Assembly: GCA_030180135.1 (NCBI GenBank)
Contig: CM058233.1
Span: 24,275,615-24,339,614, forward strand
Length of the DNA: 64,000 bases
DNA from: Orychophragmus violaceus
Lineage: Eukaryota; Streptophyta; Magnoliopsida; Brassicales; Brassicaceae
Reading direction: 5' to 3'
The position numbers and the translations under genes were made by a program. This document shows positions 33,996-47,323 of this stretch, piece by piece. Each line of letters starts with the position of its first letter. The stretch's first letter is position 1. The notes below the pieces were generated by a model that was given only the letters and a program-made list of their open reading frames with translations, searched no databases and was not told the DNA's origin.

Positions 33996-35075
33996 TGAAC
34001 TACATTCTAGCAACCTAGCGAATCGAACAATGCAATGCTAGCAACCTAGCGATCAAACAAATGCCGCGGTTAACCTAGCGAGCAATCAAAGCATCAATCA
34101 ATTAAACATTTTAACATCCTAGCAAGGAAATCAATCACACACAATCAATCAATCAAGAAAATCGGCGATTGCAGTTGTTTCTCAGGGTTCTGATTGAAAC
34201 CGTCTGTTCGGACCATCAACTTATTTTAACATCGAAACTATATTGCATTCACAACCATCATGAGTATGCAATATAACCACTCTGCTACTCAAAACGACAA
34301 CCGAAATACTCAACATCCACTATGTAAATAAAACTTCTATTCACCACATAGAGTTTTAAATGCATAGGTTTATCGGAGTCTGCATACTAGCGGTTCCAAT
34401 CCGTCCCACAAGAAACACCGCTTCACATAACTGAATCGTCAGAGACGGATGCAAGCCGATACACATCAACCAACGAGTTAGAGCCCTTACTTACCTGGGC
34501 CTAATCTATTTCCTAATCTCCAACATGAGCGGTACAACTCATGTGGATCCTAACCGGCAGGTGCGCCAGGAGGATGGAATGAGTGTGGTGGTGGTGGTGG
34601 CGGAGCGACACGATCTCGATCGTGACAGGGAAAAGAGCGCAATGTACCTCTCGGCCGCAAATGAAACAAGGCAGGAGCTGTGCTAGTGGTGACGACAACT
34701 GATACTTCGGGCAACAACGGCGGTAATAATGGAATAACATCCGGTGGTGGTGGTTGCTGCTGAGTGACCACGAAATTCTGAGTCTCCACTTACTTGAGGA
34801 AACGGTCCACCATCATGTATGCCTAGATCGCCAATACGGATGTCTCTTCTACCGTCGTTGCAACCGCGCACACACACACCAATCCTCCTAGGACAACTCT
34901 GCTGCGTGACTGCAATAAAACACCAAATGATTAGCACAATCCTAATAAAATACCCATTCCCCGGGTTTGACGGACGCGACTCGGATTCCTAACGGTTACA
35001 TTGGCGACACATTTCGACTCGATAAAACATTGAAAACTTTTAAAAACCGGAATTTTCGAACCCATGACGAACCAT
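33996..35075 (-). other. Interior of LARD-like element, 5' side
   Basis: Minus-sense leader-like sequence after the PBS. Short Pro/His-rich frames near 34513-34790 (QQQPPPPDVIPLLPPLLPE) could be a relic of a gag N-terminus, but no domain is recognisable. 34006-34100 has several caacctagcga repeats. Confidence 0.4.
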
Positions 35076-35087
35076 GCTCTGATACCA
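35076..35087 (-). promoter_or_regulatory. PBS, complementary to initiator tRNA-Met (LARD-like element)
   Basis: Element-sense TGGTATCAGAGC, 5 bp from the LTR edge at 35093. This is the standard plant retrotransposon iMet primer site. Confidence 0.9.
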
Positions 35088-35092
35088 CCTTT

Positions 35093-39424
<4,332 letters not shown>

Positions 39425-39750
39425 ATGTCCATCCATAACGAGCCACAGACGCCGAGACATCTGATCAAACAGCACTCATGGTCACATGATGTGAACCGCA
39501 ATGAGGCTTAGCTGCGGAGAAAAAGAAGCAAACATCGGACCTCATTCATCGCAGCAAGAGCATCACGAACGACGATCTAGAGGAGCTTAAAGGTTGCATT
39601 GAACTTGGGTTTGAGCCAGATTCTCCAGATTTGTACTGCGATATTCACAGAAAATATAGTAATGATTTTTCCAGTAGTTCATCATTTGGTTCGGAACGGG
39701 ACAGCAGTAGCTCTATAATATTGTCGAAAAAGTTATGTGAATTAAAATAA
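39425..39750 (+). pseudogene. DUF1685-family host gene, truncated pseudogene
   Basis: Starts MSIHNEPQTPRHLIKQHSWS. A TAG stop (EA-stop-LRR, where Trp would fit) and a one-base insertion in the following A-rich run shift the frame. The next frame reads KKKQTSDLIHRSKS, then the family core ITNDDLEELKGCIELGFEPDSPDL, then YCDIHRKYSNDFSSSSSFGSE, and ends in TAA. Compared with DUF1685 proteins (function unknown), the segment between SPDL and YC is missing, and so is the C-terminal part. Remnant of a real gene now boxed in by transposons. Confidence 0.6.
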
Positions 39751-40084
39751 TGGAATTTTTATTTTTTTTATTGTCACCGCATCGCCCAACTATTTCTATG
39801 GTTAGCATGCTCTATGGTGGGGTTTTCAACACAAGCCAACCACTAATAAAATATCCAGGCCAAATCTTAGAAGTGTGAAGGAGATGATTAGAAGACAATG
39901 AAGCTGAAGCTGAAGCTGAAGCAATGTCGTTAGGTGGTAGGTTTTTCCGTGCGGCAATTCTCCTGGAAACCAAATTGATGATCTTCCATTTTCTTCTAGT
40001 AATGTATAAAAAAATTTCTATTATGTTATATAATGTCCATTGATTCTTATTTAGCTATGGAAGCTGTTGAACAATGGAAACTAG
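39751..40084. other. Unassigned sequence
   Basis: AT-rich stretch with a short GAAGCT repeat (39900-39922). No gene or element recognised. Confidence 0.4.
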
Positions 40085-40530
40085 AAACCTTCATCCGCAT
40101 TTTTTGTTTCCATTAGGAAATAAATCTGGTTTCTTTGTTGTCCGCAGCTCCTCTTCTCTACGAACTGTTGTGTGGTTGTTGATTACACAACAGTTCCAGC
40201 TCATAATGGCTAAGGAACCGAGCTTGACTGATACCGAAAATCCTGCCTTCCTAGGTGATCGTTTCTTGAGCTCGTGATGTTCCTTTCCCCATTTCCTGTT
40301 ATCTCTTACATTTGACGTTCCTTCACCATCTTGTAGAGTACGGTTCTGTCTGGTCATCAGTTCCTGCGTCCTGTCAAGATGCAGGTAATCCTCTCTGTTG
40401 TGCTGACCAGTTCCAGTTCGGATTGAGCTCTTCTTTCGGGTTGGCATGTAGCTAAGATTTAAAAGTCTTTTTCTTGCACATGCTCCTATCCCCAACCTTT
40501 GATGGTTTACTTGTCTTTTTAGTGGTGTTC
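40085..40530 (-). pseudogene. LINE copy 3: end of ORF1 and start of ORF2
   Basis: Minus-strand open frame ending in a segment that matches the LINE endonuclease start (IMSWNCC, NNHTTVRR, ELRTTKKPDLF). Before it is a basic ORF1 tail (LGIGACARKRLLNL, MTRQNRTLQDGEG). Its upstream part is not adjacent: it lies at 55979-56880, on the far side of element C, in the same frame once a single copy of the target site is counted. The LINE stops about 40 codons into ORF2 at 40085. Confidence 0.75.
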
Positions 40531-41726
40531 TGATAGGTCAAGAATTATCCCTATTCTAACTGCAAGTGCACAGTGATGTGAATGTAGTACTTTAGGGTAT
40601 CGAATCCACAAGGACTCTAGGAAACGATAGATTAAGAACAGTAAAGTTAAACTAGGAGAAAGCAATGTAATGAGAAACTAAAAGCAATGCAAGAAAGTAA
40701 ATCAGTAGCATGATTGGTTTGTAGGCAATTAACTAAAAGCGCTAAGTCTAGGGAGTTCTCAGGAAATCAGACAAGCAAAATTATTCAGTCAGGATCAAAT
40801 TAAGCACGGTTCTAGAACTCAAACACGGAAATAGAATTAACCAACTTTCGTTGTGAGAATTCTCTAAGTCTAATAGCAGAAATTCAAATTTCTTTGTAAT
40901 TCCTAACATATTAAACTAGCTTTAAGATTAAGTTCGATATGTTCACAATTCAATTAAACCAAATTTCTTTGCGAGTAATTCAATTGCTCAACCTAAATAG
41001 TTCAGATTCTAAACCACACTTTCGTGTCAATTTAACAACCTAAGATCTAGATTCTAAGTGATCAGGTTAGAAACTAGTGTTTAAGCACAATTTAGATCGA
41101 AGAACAATTATTGATATGAATCCTTAACTGAAATAAATAAATCTAGCAAGTCATAAAATCCTTAATGAGAATCCCTAAACCTAACTATGAATCTACTCAG
41201 ACATGGAATATAAAAACATAATCAATGAAATAATAGATTGCATAAAAGAGAATATAGAAGTAAAGGGGTTCGAAATCTTCTCCAAAAAGCAGGAAGCAGT
41301 ACATGATTAGATCAGCCCCAAGCTCTAAAAACTCTCAGCTCTAAGTATGAAAGCGTATGTAAAAACTGATGTAAAAACCTAATTATATAAGCTAATCACG
41401 TCTTGGGACTTCTTTGTAATTATCAGGAACTTCTGGGCAAAACTGTGAATTATGCATTCTTCATTAAACCGCCGAGGAAGGCCCATCTCGCTAGTGTGTC
41501 GATCGATGCATGATGTGTGTCGATCGATGCATTACTCTGTTTTGGACAGTGAACTCTATCTCTCGGGTCAAAACACCAAAATGCTCCAAAAAGCTCCATA
41601 AACTCCAATTCCGCTCCAAACATGCATATATCTAATAACACTTGTAAAAGAATCTAAAGAAACACTAAAAGACTCTAAAACACACTTATATCATGGTCTA
41701 AAACCGGTAAAAACCATGATATATCA
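40531..41726 (-). repeat. 3' LTR of element C (1196 bp)
   Basis: TGATAGGTCAAG to ATATATCA. In element sense: palindrome pair (41495-41531), TATA-like TTATATAATT (41381-41390) about 105 bp downstream, then hairpins at 41016-41027, 40960-40971, 40885-40896 and 40842-40853. It differs from the 5' LTR mainly by one 21-bp palindrome unit and a few point changes. Confidence 0.92.
41495..41531. repeat. Palindrome pair in U3 of C 3' LTR
   Basis: TGTGTCGATCGATGCA at 41495-41510 and again at 41516-41531, exactly 21 bp apart. Confidence 0.92.
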
Positions 41727-41764
41727 ACTCCCCCACACTTAGCCTTTGCTTGCCCTCAAGCAAA
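41727..41764 (-). promoter_or_regulatory. PPT and adjoining 8-bp-stem hairpin, element C
   Basis: Element-sense AAGTGTGGGGGAGT touches the 3' LTR. Just upstream is a perfect hairpin TTTGCTTG-AGGG-CAAGCAAA (41745-41764). A hairpin of this type beside the PPT also occurs in B and in the plus-strand Athila-like element at 60656. A near-copy of the PPT lies at 41897-41913. Confidence 0.85.
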
Positions 41765-42874
41765 ACAGAGAACTAAAATATGGTGAAGAGGTTTGAAAAC
41801 TTTCAGAAACTCTTTTCATCCTAGAAGCAACAACACTCAGATTCCACTTAGTAAGCCACTGAAAGAATCACCTGCAAGATATCAAGACCAACATGTACTT
41901 CCCCCACACTTAGCAATTGTCCTAAGTAAACTTCACATTAAATCCAAGCAATTCAAATACACCCTACTGACTTCTATAAGCTATTAAGTGCGGTCTCATG
42001 ATAGGTCAAGAATTAATCCCTATACTATACTGCAAGTGAACAGCAATGTCAAAGTAGTATATAGGGTTATCGAATCCACAGGGACACTTGGTCTCAATAG
42101 ATCAGAACAGTAGAGACTAATACTAGAAAGAAAACAATATGATTGAATTAAAAGTGGTGCGAGAAAGTAAATCAGTAGCAGAGATTAACGGTTGTGGAAG
42201 CAAGTAATTAAAAGCGTCAAGCCTAGGGTATTCTCAGGAAATCAGACAAGCAGACAGTTCATTCAGCAAGGATCTAATTAAGCACAGTTCTAGAACTCAA
42301 AACACAGATATAGAATTAACCAAATTCCTTTGCGATAATTCTCTAAGTCTAAGTGCAGCAAACCAAACTTTCGTTTGCGAGAACTAACAGATTAAACTAG
42401 CATTAATCCCAAGTTTGATATGTTCACAATTATCCTAAACCAAACTTCCGTTTGCGCAAAGTTTAATTGCCCAATTTAATTAGTTCAGATTCCTAAACCC
42501 CACTTCCGTGACGTATTTAGCAACCTAAGATCTAGATTCTAATTGATCAGGTTAGAACTAGCTTTAAGCACAATTAAATTGAAGAACAGATATAGTTTGA
42601 ATCCTTAACTGAATTTGAACAAGTCTAGCAAGTCATGAAATCCTATGTGAGAGACCCTAAACCTAACTAGGAATCTACTCAGACATAGATAATGAAAACA
42701 TAATCATAGAATGAATAAATTGCATAAAAGAATAAGAGTAAAAGGGGTTCGAAATCTTCTCCAAATACAGATGAAGTAATAGGTTCAGATCAGCCCCAAA
42801 AGCTCTAAAAATCCTCTGCTCTTAATTATGAAAGCGTAATGTAAAGCGTCTCTAATTAAAACACCAAAAACTCT

Positions 42875-42882
42875 ATTATATA
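42875..42882 (-). promoter_or_regulatory. TATA box of element B 3' LTR
   Basis: Sense CCTATATAATAG, a good plant TATA context. It lies 107 bp downstream of the palindrome pair, a distance kept in A and C. The 5' LTR counterpart is at 48197-48204. Confidence 0.6.
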
Positions 42883-42988
42883 GGCCTAATCTCGGCTGGG
42901 GCTTCTGTGTAAATACTGGAACTATCTTGGGCTTCTTTGCAAATCTTCATAACTTCATTAAACCGACGCGTACGGCCCATCTCGCTAG

Positions 42989-43025
42989 TGTGTCGACCGA
43001 TGCACAAGGTGTGTCGGTCGATGCA
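42989..43025. repeat. Palindrome pair in U3 of B 3' LTR
   Basis: TGTGTCGACCGATGCA (42989-43004) and TGTGTCGGTCGATGCA (43010-43025), 21 bp apart. The cores are CGACCG and CGGTCG, reverse complements of each other. Confidence 0.9.
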
Positions 43026-43210
43026 TGATCAATAAATCGGACAGTGAGTTAAGCTCTCGGCCAAAACGTCCCAAAAGTCCCAAAATGCTCCAAATATCTC
43101 CAATTAGCTCCAAACCTGATTAAACCTGTAAAAGACTCTAAACAAAGACAAAAGACACTAAAAACACATCTATATCATGGTCTAAAATGGGTAAAAACCA
43201 TGATATATCA

Positions 43211-43248
43211 ACTCCCCCACACTTAGCCTTTGCTTGCCCTCAAGCAAA
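43211..43248 (-). promoter_or_regulatory. PPT and adjoining hairpin, element B
   Basis: Element-sense AAGTGTGGGGGAGT touches the LTR. Hairpin TTTGCTTG-AGGG-CAAGCAAA lies at 43229-43248. Further PPT-like copies lie at 43381-43397 and 44141-44156. Confidence 0.85.
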
Positions 43249-44251
43249 ACATAGAACTAAAACATGGTGAAGAGGTTTGAAAACTCTTCAGAAACTCATT
43301 TCATCCTAGAAGCTACAATACTCAGATCCCCTTAGTAAACCACTGAAAGAATCAATCACAGGATATCAAGACCAACATGTACTTCCCCCACACTTAGCAA
43401 CTGTCCTAGGTAAACTCCACAATCACATTCAAGCATTCAAATTCTCCCTACTGACTTCTGCAAGTATTTAAGTGCGGTCTCACCTAAGGAGTATCGATCA
43501 AAGGGCACATGGATTCTTACCTTGTCAGCTCTAGACCACCATACTATCTTTCTCTAGTCCCTTTCTTCTCTTTCCCTTCTTTAACAACTGATTTTTCCCC
43601 ACTGGGTATCATTTTATTTTTTTTATCAGTGTTCTTCCCGTTATGGGGTGTACTTTGGACACATTCCATGGATCACATGAGAGATAATAGTGTTTGCTAC
43701 TATTCCCATGACCACTTCGGAGTTACTAACTCATCCTCAGTTTATTATTATTATTTTTTTTTACTTTATAGAAGGGGAGAAGGGAACTAAATAGGATAGG
43801 TTGACAGGCTGTGTCAGAACTAACAAGGGAATCCGACACAAAGTATACCAAGCCCTTAGGTGAGAAATCTAAGTCAGTATTAAGTTGAAGTCAGTAAAGG
43901 ATCCTCTGATACCTGAAGTGATGTGGGTGTTCCCAGTAGATTGATCTGTGATGGGGTTTTCTAACAGTCAGCGATAGATCCTGCAACTTCATCCCAATAG
44001 TTACTTAAGTTCCTGCAAGTCTTGTAAATCCTCTCAGAAAATCATAGTTTCTTACTTAAACAGTTTTGACTCAATAAAACAAAATTTTTTTTTGAAAAAC
44101 GGACTGACTCTTAAGAAAACAGAAAACAAAAGTCAGTAGCACCTCCCCCACACTTAAGACACACTGTCCCCAGTAGTGTCCAGCGAAGGATCGGTAAAAA
44201 TAAAAATTGAAAAGGTGAAATTATGTCTGTCGGGTTACCTCTGTCGCTCAG
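43249..44251 (-). other. Non-coding 3' interior of element B
   Basis: No ORF with support. It corresponds to 48538-49300 in element C and contains two extra PPT-like tracts (43381-43397 and 44141-44156). Confidence 0.6.
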
Positions 44252-44400
44252 GCATCGACCGTTGCACTAAGTGCATCGACCGTTACTTGGCGATTTTTCG
44301 TGTATAGTCGATCGTTGCTCAGGACCGCAACGATCGCTGCAATGCGATTCCTTTCGTGTTGTGACGATCGACACAGAAGTGCGTCGATCGTTGCACTGCG
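44252..44400. repeat. Three palindrome pairs, 3' of protease in element B
   Basis: Cores at 44256/44277 (21 bp), 44309/44331 (22) and 44365/44385 (20). The flanks GGCGATTTT, ATGCGATT and CTGCGATTT recur. This single array stands where element C has the whole env-like module flanked by arrays. Confidence 0.88.
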
Positions 44401-44503
44401 ATTTATCCGAGACCTGCAAACATAAACTCACCAGAAACAAAAACAAACGTAAAATCCTAACAAAAACACCAAAAATTAAGTAGAAAAACACCAGTACCTA
44501 ATG

Positions 44504-44533
44504 GTGGGTTGCCTCCCACCCAGCGCTTGTTTA
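44504..44533 (-). promoter_or_regulatory. Conserved GGGAGGCAACCC motif after protease, element B
   Basis: Sense AAGCGCTGGGTGGGAGGCAACCCACC, just downstream of the protease stop. It has self-complementary arms (TGGG..CCCA) and recurs in C at 51923-51952. Similar motifs are widespread in plant Athila/Tat elements. Confidence 0.6.
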
Positions 44534-44566
44534 AGGTCAATAGCTTGACCGGACGGGTGGGAATTT

Positions 44567-45553
44567 TCAAGTACCAGGAGGTCCTGACAGAGACTTTTTC
44601 TGTCTCTGTTCAAGTCTCCTCATCCAAGGTGGTGAGTAGGCTGTTGCGGAATGCTCCTGTCCAAGAAAATATGGAGTGAAATGTGCTCCAGGATCTATGG
44701 TATGATCAGGCTGCTCAAAATCTGCGTCCCTTATGGTGAATGTCTGCCCATCTATCAGTGGCTTTCGCAGCTTATCCATCTCATAGTGCAGTGGTTCATC
44801 TCCCAGATGGAGGTCTATCAAGCTGTTCCTAACATCAATCAACGCTCCTGCTGTAGCCAAAAAGGGTCTCCCAAGCAATAATGCTTCATCCGGATCACAG
44901 TCATATCTCAGCACAAGGAAGTCCGTTGGAACTAAGTAGTTTCCAACTCTCACCGGAATGTCCATAAGGAGTCCTTCAGGAACTCGTATGGACTGATCAG
45001 CTAGGACAAGAGAAGTCCTAGTAGGAGTAAAATCCAGCATCCCCAGCTTCTCTGCCACAGAGTATGGCATTAAACTTCCAGCAGCTCCTAAATCACACAG
45101 AGAGCGTCTAAAACTATCCTCAAAGATAGAACAATCCAGTACAAAGACTCCAGGATCAGGCAGCTTCTTCGGGACCTTAGTTAGCAGAACATCACTAATA
45201 TGCTGAGGAACTATTATCACCCAGTCTTTCAGATCATCGTCCAGGGGCAACATCTTGTTCAGGTACCTTTGCACACATGGATGATAAGGTGGATCATCAG
45301 AAGTCGGAATTTCTTTCAATTCTTCTCCAATCCCTTCTAATTTCTTCAGCTCTTCAATCTCTTGCCTAATCACTTCAGACACTGAGGAGTGTTGTCTAAA
45401 AATCTGTTCGTAGATCTCCTGTTGAGTAATTTCAGAGGCTCCATTGAACAGGCGGTCAAGCTCCAAGTCAGCATCTATGCCATTATCATCCGACAGTTCT
45501 GTCCGTTCACGCCCTGCAACGACCGACACTAAGGGTGTGTCGATCGTTGCCAT
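44567..45553 (-). CDS. Element B retropepsin (gag-linked protease)
   Basis: 328-codon frame that overlaps the gag end by 25 nt in another frame. Its N-terminus (TIDTPLVSVVAGRE) is encoded by a palindrome pair. Then come an acidic linker, YHPCVQRYLNKMLPLDDDLKDWV, VPKKLPDPGVFVLDCSIFEDSFRRS, the retropepsin active-site motif CDLGAAGSLMPYSVAEKLG, and LLGRPFLATAGA, ending AYSPPWMRRLEQRQKK. Retropepsin cleaves the gag polyprotein. The stop comes where RT would begin in a full element. In C the same linker is in frame with gag, so a linker deletion in B probably created the frame break. Confidence 0.85.
   Translation of the reverse strand: MATIDTPLVSVVAGRERTELSDDNGIDADLELDRLFNGASEITQQEIYEQIFRQHSSVSEVIRQEIEELKKLEGIGEELKEIPTSDDPPYHPCVQRYLNKMLPLDDDLKDWVIIVPQHISDVLLTKVPKKLPDPGVFVLDCSIFEDSFRRSLCDLGAAGSLMPYSVAEKLGMLDFTPTRTSLVLADQSIRVPEGLLMDIPVRVGNYLVPTDFLVLRYDCDPDEALLLGRPFLATAGALIDVRNSLIDLHLGDEPLHYEMDKLRKPLIDGQTFTIRDADFEQPDHTIDPGAHFTPYFLGQEHSATAYSPPWMRRLEQRQKKSLSGPPGT
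45515..45550. repeat. Palindrome pair at gag-protease junction, element B
   Basis: Cores CGACCG (45520-45525) and CGATCG (45541-45546) are 21 bp apart, exactly at the gag/protease frame overlap. Confidence 0.9.
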
Positions 45554-47055
45554 CCCGACACAGACCAGGCCTTAACATGAGTGTCTGCCACTCCTTTTCC
45601 CTTCAGTGAGCTGGACATCTGGTTTACCTGAGTGTCCAACTGCTTCATGTGAGTGCTCAGAGACTCAAATTTCCCATTGAGGTCTTCATAGACAGCGTCC
45701 AACTTCTTGTTGCAGTCCACAGAAATCTTGGTCTGACTCTCAATCAGTTGTTCCATCATAGCCTCCATTTTGCTCTCATGGGCTGTAGGTGCAGGAGGAG
45801 TCTGATAGGATGTAGATCCATAGGTTCTCTGAGTACCTTGTCCATAGGTCTTCTGAAAACCACCAGTCTGTCCTCCATTGGAGAATCTGTTCCCCTGTTG
45901 ATTACCAAATCTATTACCTTGGAAACCAGAACCTCCTATGAAATTCACATCTTCTTCCTGAGTTTCCTCCTCAGTCTGAATCACCTCTACATCTTGGGCA
46001 AAGTGGACAGCTTTCTTACTTGTCAGAAGATTGTAGACTGTGTCCAATCTGGATCTTATATTAGCTATATCAGAATTCTCTACAGTTCCACCAGATTTCT
46101 TCCTCCTTTCATCCATCGTCTTGCAACTGTTGCTGCCAATCAGGTTCTCAATCAACTGCTTAGCTTGTGTAGGAGTCCTGGTGTTGAAATTAGCATTACT
46201 GGAATTATCCAGCGCAGTCTGATAAGGGAGATCTATGCCTCTGAAGAAGATACCAATCAGTTGTACTTCTGTGAATCCATGGTGTGGACAGTCACGTTGA
46301 TACTGCTTAAATCTCATCCAGGCAGTCTTCAAGGGCTCCACAGCTCCTTGGGAAAAGGTGAGTATGTCCTGTCTGGACTGATCCGAGCGCGCATCATCAT
46401 AAAAGTGACGCAAGAACTCACTCTTTAAGGCTGCCCAAGTAGTATACTGACCAGGTGCCAGTTGTCTCAGCCATACACTAGCGTCTCCAGCAAGACTGTG
46501 CGGAAATAGCTTAAGGAACAGATAGTCCGGGCATACTCCTTCATACTTCATGCCAGTGACTATGTCCTCAAACTTGTCAATGTGATCCATAGGCTGCTCT
46601 GCTTGAAGACCATGAAAAGCAATCTGTCTCATCAGCTGGTAGTAGATGGTCTTTACCTCAAAATCATTCCTCTCAAAAGCAGGAAGCACTAGAGCTGCTC
46701 GGTTTGCATGAAACTCATCAGGTCTGTTGTAGTCAGCTAGTGTCCTCTCATGAACCACCATCTCTCTTCCTTGGGCCTGTCCTTGACCCTGGTTTCGGTT
46801 CAGCTCCTGTTGCTGTTGCTCAGGAGGATCAGTGTTGACATTCCCTTCGGCATCAACCCGATGCCCAGCAGCATTGTACGGGTTGTTATCTTGGTCCCTC
46901 AGGGTACCTTCAGCATCTGGTATCAAGATCAGACGTTCTCGAACCATTCTCTCTCTCTTTTCTCTTCTGATAGTCCTCTCTAGACGTCCAAGTTCCTCTA
47001 GTCCGAGATTAAGCAAGCTCGAGTTCGGATTACTTCGAGTTTTCTGCGTTGGCAT
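45529..47055 (-). CDS. Element B gag
   Basis: Intact gag frame, about 508 codons. I start it at the ATG of MPTQKTRSNPNSS: a TAG closes the frame upstream and A and C have the same ATG. Motifs in order: charged N-terminal coil, Gln/Gly-rich segment (NRNQGQGQAQG), DYNRPDEFHANR, the gag core (FEDIVTGMKYEGV, SLAGDASVWLRQL, EFLRHFYDDARSDQSRQ, WMRFKQYQRDCPHHGF, TRTPTQAKQLIENL), HFAQDVEVIQ, a Gly/Asn/Gln-rich tail and a C-terminal coil. No zinc knuckle. It ends in the palindrome pair. Forms the particle shell; it may be usable in trans. Confidence 0.88.
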   Translation of the reverse strand: MPTQKTRSNPNSSLLNLGLEELGRLERTIRREKRERMVRERLILIPDAEGTLRDQDNNPYNAAGHRVDAEGNVNTDPPEQQQQELNRNQGQGQAQGREMVVHERTLADYNRPDEFHANRAALVLPAFERNDFEVKTIYYQLMRQIAFHGLQAEQPMDHIDKFEDIVTGMKYEGVCPDYLFLKLFPHSLAGDASVWLRQLAPGQYTTWAALKSEFLRHFYDDARSDQSRQDILTFSQGAVEPLKTAWMRFKQYQRDCPHHGFTEVQLIGIFFRGIDLPYQTALDNSSNANFNTRTPTQAKQLIENLIGSNSCKTMDERRKKSGGTVENSDIANIRSRLDTVYNLLTSKKAVHFAQDVEVIQTEEETQEEDVNFIGGSGFQGNRFGNQQGNRFSNGGQTGGFQKTYGQGTQRTYGSTSYQTPPAPTAHESKMEAMMEQLIESQTKISVDCNKKLDAVYEDLNGKFESLSTHMKQLDTQVNQMSSSLKGKGVADTHVKAWSVSGWQRSTHP

Positions 47056-47075
47056 AAACTGTCTGTAATCGTCCA

Positions 47076-47164
47076 GCAACGATCGATGCTATCAGTGCAA
47101 CGATCGATTCAATCTCAGAATCGCCTAGTGACGATCGACGCAAGGGATGCAACGATCAACGCAA
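47076..47164. repeat. Two palindrome pairs in the leader of element B
   Basis: Cores at 47080/47101 and 47132/47153, each pair 21 bp apart, mostly with GCAACGATCG arms, directly upstream of gag. Confidence 0.9.
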
Positions 47165-47300
47165 GGCGAAATTCGTACCTGCGACAGAAAGAAACAGAGA
47201 AAAACTTAGTAAAATAAAAACAAAACGAAAAAAAGCAAAAACAAAAAGAAAAATTTCTAGTAAAAACCCTAAGTTCGGTCCTATCGAAGACTCTAAGATT

Positions 47301-47317
47301 CCCCGGCAACGGCTCCA
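47301..47317 (-). promoter_or_regulatory. PBS of element B (tRNA-Asp type, one mismatch)
   Basis: The plus strand reads CCCCGGCAACGGCTCCA, differing from the tRNA-Asp 3' end by one base (T for G in GGCGCCA). It lies 6 bp inside the LTR at 47324. Confidence 0.85.
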
Positions 47318-47323
47318 AAAACT

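Larger units (their letters stand above)
41999..43210 (-). repeat. 3' LTR of element B (1212 bp)
   Basis: TGATAGGTCAAG to GATATATCA. Element-sense order: palindrome pair 42989-43025, TATA box TATATAAT (42875-42882), then four hairpins (42501-42510, 42441-42454, 42364-42377, 42321-42332). Confidence 0.95.

Noticed and set aside
33483..34013. Long open frame across 33483-34013
   Set aside because: It consists of the 500-bp N gap.
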